A DNA stretch of 64,000 nt from Onthophagus taurus (Eukaryota > Arthropoda > Insecta > Coleoptera > Scarabaeidae): positions 28,768,001 through 28,832,000 of the forward strand of contig NC_091976.1 of the NCBI RefSeq assembly GCF_036711975.1, in the 5' to 3' direction. Numbering within the stretch: the first letter of the stretch is position 1; each line of letters begins with the position of its first letter. Shown here in pieces: positions 50,201 through 60,100 of this stretch. The notes under the pieces are model-generated. The model was not told the origin of the DNA, made no database searches, and worked only from the letters and a program-made list of their open reading frames with translations. The position numbers were made by a program, and so were the translations under genes.

Positions 50201-52789
50201 CTGAACGCAGCCACGCCGATCAGGTATCGATAGACCAACCATCAATAGATATGTTTACGCCACACCCAGAAAGACTTCCACAACATTTACATCTAAAGTT
50301 GCTGTTTGTCTATTTCTAGTTCTAGTGTTAGTTGTAGTGATAATGCTAGTGTTAGTACTAGTTTTAGTTTTATTTATCTGTCAACATGAAATGAGGTTAA
50401 GATTCTCTCTCGGGTAAAACTTTGTCCCAATTTTTCCTTCATCAAATAATAAAGTTAGGGTAAGAAGTGATTGCGTAAACCGTTTGTTGAATTTCCATCT
50501 GATAACGGCTGCACAAGGCCTTAAAGTGGGGCGATTTTGAGGTGATTTAAATGTAGTGTGTCGTTTCTTATTTTTTTTTTCTCTTATTATCAACATATCG
50601 GCGAACTAAACACTAAAACACGGTTTATGATATAGAAAAGACCTAACGTTCCAACCGTGTTATTAGTTTTTCGCTATCGTTCTAGATAACGAAAATATTG
50701 GCCCGAAGAATACACAGAAATACAAGGGAAAAGTTTGTTGCTATGCTGAAAAACGATTGTGCAAACGTGTGATTGAGATGTGTTATATATACCGTTGAAA
50801 AGAGCAGAAAATTTCCCATAAGCTGAATATAGTTGTAGAGTTTTCTCCCTGTCTGTTCTGTATTTGCGTGTTTTCATCGATAGGGGCTTTTTCAGGTGCG
50901 TTTTTCTTACAGGCGCTGATAGATATTGGCGGACCAAAACTCGGAATAAGATAGCCAAGGTTAGCTCTTTCCGAATATGTAAACCATTCGTTGAATTTCT
51001 ATCTGATAACGGCTGCACAAGGCCGTGAAGTTTGGTAATTTTGAGGTAATTAGAATGCAGTGCGACGTTTCTTATTTTTTTTTTGCTGTCATTATCAACA
51101 TAGCAGAGGAAAACGGTTTAGGATAGAGAAAAGACCAAGCTTTCCAACCATGTGCTTAATTTTTCGCTATCTTCCTAGGTAACGAAGATATGGGCCCGAG
51201 AAATAGTAGTTTGTTGCTATCGTCTCGCCGCTTTGTTTAAATAGTGGCAAAACACCGGTTTTATGATGATAATTACAAAAAAAATACGCAATAAAATATA
51301 GGATTTAAAATAACGACCTTTTACCTTTAACTAAATTAATTTCTATGTTACTTGGTCCAAGGTCTTCTCCATCAGATATCCTGAGCTTGCACTTCTCATG
51401 GTGTTCTTTCAACCTTTGAACTAGTCCTTGTAAATTTTTTTCGCAATTTTTACAAATTGCTCTTCTTTCCCATTTCCACTGTTTCTAAGTAATAATTCCA
51501 AATTGCCTTTTTTTCTTCTGCACATTTTATTTTACTCACTTCACCTTTACAGTTTATTTACACAGCCCAAGACTTTAAGTAAACACGACACAACACTTTT
51601 TATATGTGAAGAACAAACAAAAAACCGAAACCTTCGATTTTATTAAAGGTTCGTCGCGACACGTAACGTATTTCGTCGCGACGATTGTCCCGACTTCGAT
51701 ATAAAAAAAATATATCGAGGTTTTTTAACTGCAGAGATATAAACAAGGCTTGCAGATATTTAATAGCACCTTTTTTTTGGCATTTTTTTTTTAAATGGGC
51801 TATTCAGAAATTATAATAATATAATTATTATTATTTGTGTTTCTAAAATTATATCAAAAACCATAAAAAGACGTTAATTGAACCTCTAAAAAATGGTTTA
51901 ACTTGATTTACGCGTTTTCAAGTAATAAAAAATAAAAAAGAATTTTTTTTACTAAATTTGAAATCCTCTACTTAACTTAAATCGACCTATTTTGAGTCAA
52001 AGAATCCGTAGTCTTCCATTGTACACGCATTTCTTTCATCTAAAACTCATTACATTAATATCTGTCCTTTCATTAATCCATTTTGATATTGATTCCGCTT
52101 GAAAACCTATTCTTTGTATATCCATTGTGTCAAGAGCTTTCGGTTTCCCCTTTGGCGGGAAATGAATAAAAACTGGGGCAGTATTTAAACGCATTTGCTG
52201 AAACACATCCGATCCCTCATCAAAATCAACAATGGCGAAAAATAATTTATTCGAGTAAACTTGGGAGTAACGGAACGAATTTGCAACTATAACAAATTCA
52301 TCGTGAGCGTGTTTACAGATTACACATTGTCTGTGAGGAGCCAAGGCGGTGAACATTACGATAATTGAATAATTTCTAGGAGTCGCTTTAACGTAATCCC
52401 TGAATTTATTTCCATTAAACTTTAAAACAGCTCTGGAGTTGGTCATTTCTGTTAATTGTTGTACTCTTTCAGCCATTGACAAACTCTAAAGCAAAAAAAT
52501 TCATCAAATTAATTATGAACATAACCTCAAAATCATTTTTATAAATATATTAATTTTAAATTACAAACAATTAAGTTTGTTTATAATTAAAACCTCAAAT
52601 AAGCCTTTATTTGATCAAATTGAGTTAGATAAATGCTTTAAAAGCTGTTTATTTAATATTTTTGACATGTTTGAGGTTAGAATTATTTGGGACCATAAAA
52701 TAAAACTTTACCGATTTCCGAGCTTGCCCATCGGCTCCAAAAATATAAATTGCACATATTACAAGTGAAGATAAGACTAGAATTCGCAT
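47217..52789 (-). CDS. MAGT1: MAGT1/TUSC3 (OST3/OST6) oligosaccharyltransferase subunit, 4 exons
   Basis: Exons 52789-52712, 52485-52054, 47728-47437 and 47386-47217 join in frame to 323 aa. A signal peptide ([20 protein letters not shown]) precedes a lumenal thioredoxin-like domain whose CVIC (residues 80-83, family CxxC) is the redox motif used to hold acceptor cysteines. Four membrane segments follow: [40 protein letters not shown] followed by the conserved [21 protein letters not shown] loop; [20 protein letters not shown]; and [20 protein letters not shown]. The protein ends [10 protein letters not shown]. It is an ER-membrane oxidoreductase subunit of STT3B-type OST complexes. Intron 2 (47729-52053) is almost wholly a transposon. 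It is head-to-head with mRpL28 and tail-to-tail with Grd (181 bp between stops). Confidence 0.93.
48004..48204 (-). pseudogene. hAT-like transposase scrap
   Basis: A 66-codon minus-strand frame encodes [20 protein letters not shown] followed by VALDKLQ, which resembles the segment of hAT-type transposases before the dimerisation region. The match is short and no ends are identifiable, so the family is tentative. Confidence 0.4.
48557..49260 (-). pseudogene. LINE ORF2 C-terminal fragment (RNase H end and CCHC-like tail)
   Basis: On the minus strand [20 protein letters not shown] corresponds to the end of the RNase H domain of I/Jockey-type LINEs. It is followed by [15 protein letters not shown] and the zinc-binding [18 protein letters not shown]. 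The 159-codon frame is open, but frames upstream (to about 49260) are broken. It is inserted inside the Tigger-like element. Confidence 0.75.
49520..50160 (-). pseudogene. Tigger/pogo-like transposase, degenerate
   Basis: Minus-strand reading: 50160-49919 encodes a CENP-B-type N-terminal HTH ([39 protein letters not shown]). About 49770-49520 encodes the first part of the DDE_1 catalytic domain ([13 protein letters not shown], then [20 protein letters not shown] and [14 protein letters not shown]). Several frame shifts and stops separate the parts, and the C-terminal catalytic residues are missing. It is the internal gene of the element at 47780-52032. Confidence 0.75.
50480..51215. repeat. 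Diverged direct repeat, about 230 bp, spaced about 500 bp
   Basis: A block starting TGAATTTCCATCTGATAACG at about 50487 recurs at about 50992 (TGAATTTCTATCTGATAACG) and includes GCTGCACAAGGCC, CGTTTCTTATTTTTTTTT and TTTTTCGCTATC...TAACGAA. It is non-coding. It lies inside the Tigger-like element and may be its duplicated subterminal region. Confidence 0.65.
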
Positions 52790-53074
52790 ATTTTTGATAA
52801 AAATACGGTTTTTAAAGATACCGGACGAATTGTTGTCTTTAACTTGTCAACGTGTAGAAAATTCGGTTTGAAGTTAGCTACAATTTAACAATAATTTATA
52901 TTTTTATAATTTATGTTTTGAAATTTAATTAATAACAATTTAATAATAAATAGATATAAAATTTTAATTAAATTAATAATAATTTAATTTTATTTTGGTA
53001 GGCTGTACTCATTGACGTGAAATTAGCTCATTACGCGAATATATTTTGAGGTTATAGTTGTTCATAAATTTGCT
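52790..53074. promoter_or_regulatory. Bidirectional promoter region, MAGT1 / mRpL28
   Basis: 285 bp separate the divergent start codons of MAGT1 (minus) and mRpL28 (plus). It is AT-rich with no clear TATA box. The organisation suggests shared housekeeping control, which is an inference from spacing alone. Confidence 0.6.
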
Positions 53075-54083
53075 ATGTCGTCAAAAGCAGTTCAAACATT
53101 AGGACTTTTCCAAAAAGCAACGAAATTTGATAAAGGAATAGGCGCCTGTTTACCCGAGGGGTACAAAAAATTCTATAAAGAATGGAAACACACAGAACCT
53201 GCTGCTGTTCATTATATACCCGAAGAAGGCAGATATCGACGTGATGAAGTTACAGGAGAAGTGTGAGTTTATAAATAAATTAATATTAAAAATATAAATT
53301 TGATTCAAATAAGAGCTGTCAATAAAAAACTTCATTTATAGATTTCCAATACAAAACATACCACTGCCATTGAAATATCCTCTCGAATATAATGATCAAA
53401 TGTGGGGAGGAGAAGCTGTTGTGCAAGGTTTTCAAAAAAGAGATCATTATGCAAGAAGAGTTCCTAGATTTTGGGTGCCTGCATTAAAACGTACTGTTGT
53501 TTACAGTGAAGTTTTGGACAAATACATTTCTGTCATTGTAACAAATAGATTGTTAAATTTGATTCATTCTAATTATGGGTTTGATCATTATATTTTAAAA
53601 GTATACTAATTTTTATTTATAAAACGAATTTTTATTCATATAATTTTTAGACACCAGCTTGTGATTTAAAATCGCTTTTACCACTGGGGATAAAACGGAA
53701 AATTTTACAAGAACTCTCTAAAGGTTGCCCAACTTACACAGATAATCAAACAAAACAACAAGAAATTATGGAGCAATACAGTCAATATTTATCCGCTGTA
53801 AGCTAATTAAATTTGATTAATAATTTAATTTAAAAAAATCATTTAGTACACAGATGAAGAAATTGAATGGTATGGGTATTCATTTAACCAAGCCTGTAAA
53901 AAATTAAAAGACTCAATGGATGCAGCTAACCAACCAACACCTTTAAAACACGTTTATAGGGCCCAATTAATAGAAAAGTTAAAAGCTGCTAAATTAGAGG
54001 GTAACAAAAGTGATGTAGAGATGAGTCAATCAAGTTCATGGATTCAAAGAATTAATCCCTTTGGTAAAAAACACGAGACATAA
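53075..54083 (+). CDS. mRpL28: Mitochondrial ribosomal protein L28, 4 exons
   Basis: Exons 53075-53262, 53342-53600, 53651-53797 and 53847-54083 join in frame to 276 aa. Family features: the N-terminal KGIGACLPEGYKKFYKEWKH and AAVHYIPEEGRYRRDEVTGE, then NIPLPLKYPLEYNDQMWGGE. A central bL28 core follows (VPRFWVPALKRTVVYSEVLD-KYISVIVTNRLLNLIHSNYGFDHYILKTP), with a C-terminal extension containing EEIEWYGYSFNQACKKLKDS and KHVYRAQLIEKLKAAKLEG. It is a component of the large mitoribosomal subunit. The first ATG fits the family start. An AATAAA-type polyadenylation signal (GAAATAAAAC) follows at about 54113. Confidence 0.94.
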
Positions 54084-54150
54084 TGAGAAAGTGTTTTTGT
54101 TTAGTATAAAAATGAAATAAAACTATTTAGAACAATTATTTTTATTTAAT
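54084..54150. terminator. Shared 67-bp convergent 3' region, mRpL28 / PhK-alpha
   Basis: Only 67 bp lie between the two facing stop codons. It contains AATAAA at about 54115 for mRpL28 and, on the other strand, AAATAAAAATAA at about 54137-54148 for PhK-alpha. The 3' untranslated regions are therefore likely to overlap. Confidence 0.65.
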
Positions 54151-57100
54151 TTAGCTTATAGAACAATCTAATTCTCCGTGTTTTGGTACAGAATCCAAAT
54201 TTGCTATTAAAGCTTTTGTTATATAAGTCATGGTACCAAAACAACCACTTGGAGCACTATCATAAAAATGTTGGCAAATATAAGCAGCACCACCACAAAG
54301 TAAACTTCCTGTTCTTGAGAGTTCGCGTTGTTCCTTTGGTTTTGCACAACATAAAGTTGCATCTCCATCACATTTCATCTAAAAAAAATAAAATTTTAAT
54401 TAAAACATTTTTTTTTTAACCCAAATACGAGCGGCCAAAAATTTTCGTACCCGACGTCATATTGCAATATGCAAATCGCGCATTGTGTTGCATACTTGCA
54501 ATGATGACGTTGGGTAGGATAATTAATTAATACAGTGTACTTTTAGGCTTTTTATGAACACGTTCAGACACGAATTTTGAGAAATTTGTACGAAGTGGAG
54601 GATAGTTGAAATGTATCTTATTGTAATAGAGACCAGTTAGAAAGAGAAGACGAGTTAGAAAATATTATTTTGCACGTTAATTCGGAAGAGGAATATTTTT
54701 CCGAATCGAAATTGGAGATAAACTTAGCATAATGAAAAGGTTGAACCAGAATATTAAAAACTTCAACCGAACAAACGGTAAAGACTACTCTTCTCATGGA
54801 CTTCCCACAATTTTATGCCATTCGGATATTCGAACTGACGCTCTAAGTGAAAATTCTTCCGAAAAAGATTTCTTTTTGTGTTTTTTATCGCGTGACATTG
54901 TAAACCTAATAGTGCAAGGAACAAATGTCTATTATGCAAAAGTTGTAAAAAGAGTTAGACTTCAAAGCTGGAATGATGTAAATGAAAACGAGGTGTATTT
55001 ATTCATAACAGTGTCAAGGATGATGAAACTGAAAATAAATGAATATTGGAGTCATGATGCCCTTATACACACTCCAATATTTTCCACATTGTTGTTGAGA
55101 AATCGTTCTATGTGCAGAGAATAGAGAACAAGGCCAATAAATTTACAAAAATTCAATCATTTCTCGACAATATAAGAAAAACAGTGTATTGATGAATCTG
55201 TAGTTGAGTTCAAAGGTAGAGTAAGCTTCAAGCAATAACGAGTAAAATAAATTGTCTCGCTTAACGATCGATATTTCGCATAAAGAGTGACACGCATAGG
55301 GGAAGTCCCTTATTCTTGTCACTCGGTTGTGCGTTGAAGCTTTCGTCGCTAGTGCATTATCTGTCATCAACGATTTGCACTATCCTCAAGAACAAGGATT
55401 AGATTAAAGAGGTAGATACATCAAAGGGGCTAACAAGAAATTCTACGGTTACGAATTCTCAACGATGTTCATCAACGGCCGAAGAAACAGTATTTAAAGT
55501 TAGTTGTGGGATGGTTCGAAAAGTTTAAAACAAGAACCGGCATCCACAGCGATGAAGCTGCAAGTTCTGACAAAAGGCTGCCGAAATTTTCATGGATGAC
55601 TTCAAAAAGCTTGTACATACTAACGGCTATCTCCTACAACAAGTATTTAATTGCGACGAGACGGGTCTTTTCTGGAAAAAGATGTCGAAGCGAACGTGGA
55701 TAACAGTAGAAGAAAATGCGGCGATTTAAAAATTAAACCACTAGTTGTTTACCACGCAGAAACTCAACGAACCTTAAAAAAATAAGGCTTGGGGATACGA
55801 GATATTTTCACTGACTGGATCAATAAAATGTTTGGTCCTTCTGTGAAAAAATATTTGTTAGCGATGAATTTGCCCCTCTAAGCCTTACTTGTAATGGATA
55901 ACGCACCTGCCCATCCTCCAGGCCTACAAAACGAGTTCCTTAAAGAATTTAATTTCATCAAAATCCTTTTTCTGCCTCCCAATACCACTCCGTTACTTCA
56001 GCCTATAGACCAGCAGGTTATTTCCAATTTTAAAAAACTTTACACTAAAATACTCTTCAAACGTTGTTTTGAGGTCACTGAAGAGACAAAGCTGACTCTC
56101 AGAGAGTTCTGAAAATATCACTTCAAATATTATTGCCTGTCTCAAAATGAAAATTTCGGACTGGAAAAAACTTTGGTCGGAGAGCGTTGTTGAATGTCAT
56201 TCTGAGAAGGTTGACACACTAGATGTAGAGCCTCTAATCAACGAGATTGTATCTTATTGATGAACTTGTGGAAGAGCATAATCAAGAGTTCACCACCGAA
56301 GAACTTACGGAATTGCTCTGTCTATCACAGCAAGAATATGTGGAGAATAGTGTTTCAGACAACAAATGGTATAAAACTTTTTTTTCGTTGTTGTTTCGAA
56401 ACGGGCTATGTTTTGGATTTGATTGTGTACTGTGGAAAAGCACAGATATCCAGGAAATTCCCGATTTAGGAATATCTAACAGTGTAGTCACAAAGCTTTT
56501 GGAATCATATATGTTGACAACTGGTACACTAGTCCAATATTATTTGACACAGTCAACCAACAAACAACTAATGCTTGTGGTACAGCAAAAAATAAAAAAA
56601 GGCGAAAGTGAGAGCTTCTGTACGGAAACAGAAACAGAGAAAACTGTTTGCAGCTGGTTGACAAATCAGACATGATGCTGAGCAGACTAAAGAGCACGAG
56701 AAAAAATGTTAAGTGATACAAAAAATTAGCATTCCATTTCTTTGACATTATGTTGCTAAATGCTCATGTGTTATATCTTACGTAAACTGGAAAGAAATCT
56801 TCCTTGGCTGATTTCCAGTCAGCAATCCTCCATTTTTATTACGGAATATGAAAGGGGATCTTTTTCTGAATCTAGTACACTCAATATTAATATTGGTTAC
56901 ATAAGAAAATTTTCGAGAAAAATTACTTTAAAGATTAATTTCTTCAAATTTACTTGACATGATAAAAATAGCAGTAGCCACGAGTAACTATGGTAACAAA
57001 TGAAATAGACTGCCTAACTCTGACGTCACAGAGGTGGGCGGAGCTTATACTGACTCCAAACAATTTCGTTGCTAAGATAAATCGCCAAAAAATGTCATTT

Positions 57101-60100
57101 GAAATGTCATCACTTAGTTTATTTTATTTTACTTTTATTTTATTAATAATTGCATATTTATGGTGATTTATCGTTAGCAACACAGTTAGCAACGAAAATA
57201 TTTGGAGTCAGTATAAACTCCGCCCATCTCTGTGACGTCAAGGCTTAGGTTGTCTATTCCCTGAGTGTCAAAAACTGATTTAGTAAAGCTATTTAGTAAA
57301 GCCATTGGAATTTAAGTGGGACAACATTATTATATCATTTTGGAAAAATCTAAATATCTCCCTACAGTTAAGGTTTCCTCAAAAAGTAAGAACTCAGGAC
57401 AGTATCACTCCATACATTGATTTTTTGCAGATATTGGATGTGCAACTTTCTTGCCTAATGGGGATTTAGGCTAACTCAATACCGACAAATCGGAAAAAAA
57501 TAGGTTTTCGACAAAGTCTTCGTTATCGCTGCAAAATTGTTGTTGGAAAAATTACGACTCATTGCTCGTGAATGAGGTTTACTTATAGGAATAATATTTT
57601 GCGGTTTTTATTATGTAATTTTATGAATCGTTGATTTACTAATGTCCAAATTCGTCCCAATACTTCTGACACTAACATAAGGGTTTCTTTCCCCAGCCAA
57701 AACCAAGTTTTGTTGAACCTCCCCTGAAACACTGCTTTTTAAATTTAGCCACAGCTAGGCTTACCATACTAATGAGTTAAGCAGTTTTTGATCAGGAAAT
57801 GTTGCAACTACTTACTAAATCTTAGAAAATTGTTTAAAATAATTGGTTACCATAGTTACTCATGGCTATTGACTGTGTTTTTAAACCAGGAGGAGTAAAC
57901 GCGAAAGTCAGATTTACACTAGGAAAAATCACCAGAAAATATCACTAGATATTTTGGCGGTAAATTTAAATTAATAATTATTATTATTTATTTATTTACT
58001 TATTATTGTATTTATTTTCGTTTGTTATCGTCAACACTAAACATACAAATTAACATTGAAGTTATGAGTGTATTTATTTCAAAATATAATAAAGAAGGGT
58101 TTAAAGCCGTGTGTCCACTACCAAGTTTTCTTGCGGAAGTTGCTTTCAGAAGTTACTTGCAGCAATTATGTGGAAACACGTGTTTGTTGCTTGCTGGAAG
58201 TAACTTGAACGACTTGCTGTGAACTACAAGTGTTTTGAAGACTTGCAGAAGAAGTCGGGTATACGTGAGTAAACGGTTTGTGGTATTCTCTTCTGTTTTC
58301 AGTTTTGTTTTGTTTTTTTTTGAGTTCTTTTCAAAATTTATAAAAATGGACAAAAATAAATTCGTTTGGAGTAGTGAAAAAACACATTTGGTAATTGAAA
58401 AACAAGAAAGTTATCCTGAATTATGGGACACGTCCTCAAAAGACTATAAGAATAAAATTAAAAAACAAAATGCTTTGAAGAGTAACTAAAAGCCGGTCTT
58501 TGGGAGGTATAGCCAATCTCATTTTAGTATCCTGCTTTTGAATACTTGTTTGAATTAAAGATAAAATGTATTCAAAATCATCATTAGACATTCTCAGGAA
58601 ATTTTTCAGCTGCATGGAGTCTTCGGTCCGCAATTCTTCAAGTAACGTATTTTGGAAACTTAAATATACGCGCCGCAGCACCCAATTTCTCACCCAAACA
58701 CTTCTTTTTGTTTTTTTTTTAATTTGTTTCTTTTTAATTAAATATGCTGCGATGGCAGCTGCCAATCTTATTTTGCCACAAGACATTTTTATACTATCAT
58801 TCGTAAAAAAAGCAAACTGTACTCACATTGTGTGGAAACACGTCTGCAATTTCTTGCAGCAAGTTCGTCGTGATAACTTCTACAAACTACTTCTGGAAGC
58901 AGACTTCCGCAAGTTTCGGTTTGAGTGGAAACACTTCAGCAAATACTTGCAGAAGTTCTTCCGCAAGTGACTTGCTAGTGGACACACGGCTTAAGAACAC
59001 AAAATTTACAATAATGACACGAAACTGTCGAATTGTCAATAACCTAACCTTCAAATTCAAAATTGCCTGTGTGTGAACCTTCCTCGCATTCAACCAATCA
59101 CGTGCAAGGTCAATCTGGTGACAAATTTAAAATACTCCTCCTGGTTTAAAAACAGAGTATAATTGCCAAAGAAAACTTCAAGGTATAATTAATGTTTGTA
59201 AACAAAACTAACCTTACCTAACATTCCTTCACGCTATAATTGACATTACAAAAGAAAACTTCACGCTATAATTGCCATTACTAATTGCCAAAGAATACTT
59301 CATGGTATAATTAATGTTTGTAAACAAAACTAACCTTACCGAACATTCCTTCACGCTATAATTGACATTACAAAAGAAAACTTCACGCTATAATTGCCAT
59401 TACTAATTGCCAAAGAATACTTCATGGTATAATTAATGTTTGTAAACAAAACTAACCTTACCCAACATTCCTTCACGCTATAATTGACATTACAAAAGAA
59501 AACTTCACGCTATAATTGCCATTACTAATTGCCAAAGAATACTTCATGGTATAATTAATGTTTGTAAACAAAACTAACCTTACCTAACATTCAGCGTCTG
59601 AAGACACAGGGCTAAACCCGAAACTTAAAAATATACAACTTAGCGCTGAATAACAATTAAAACTAGAACTATACTCTGTTTTTAAACCAGGAGGAGTAAA
59701 CGCGAAAGTCAGATTTACACTGGAAAAAATCACCAGAAAATATCACTAGATATTTTGGCGGTAAATTTAAATTAATAATTATTATTTATTTATTTACTTA
59801 TTATTGTATTTATTTTCGTTTGTTATCGTCAACACTATACATACAAATTAACATTGAAGTTATGAGTGTATTTATTTCAAAATATAATAAAAAAGGGTTT
59901 AAGAACACAAAATATACAATAATAGGTTTGTTCCAACCAGCGGTTTGACTCGTCGTGGACTCGTCAAATGCAATCGCACAGTTGAATAATGCAATGAAAT
60001 CCGCTGAAATGTGACATTACTTGACATGTGCGACTGCATTTGACGAGTAACGGACGAGTCCGATCGCTTGTTGGAACAAAGCTATTGACACGAAACTGTC

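Larger units (their letters stand above)
47780..52032 (-). mobile_element. Tigger/pogo-like DNA transposon with about 58-bp inverted ends, composite and dead
   Basis: The left end AATGCGTGTACAACGGAAGA followed by CTTGACTCCTTGGCTCAAAATAGGTCGATTTAA is repeated inverted at 51975-52032 with a few differences. The element occupies nearly all of MAGT1 intron 2, leaving about 21 bp to the donor and about 50 bp to the acceptor. A degenerate transposase on the minus strand has a CENP-B-type HTH followed by a DDE_1 region. A LINE fragment (about 48,500-49,260) and another transposase scrap (48,204-48,004) have inserted into it. Confidence 0.8.
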
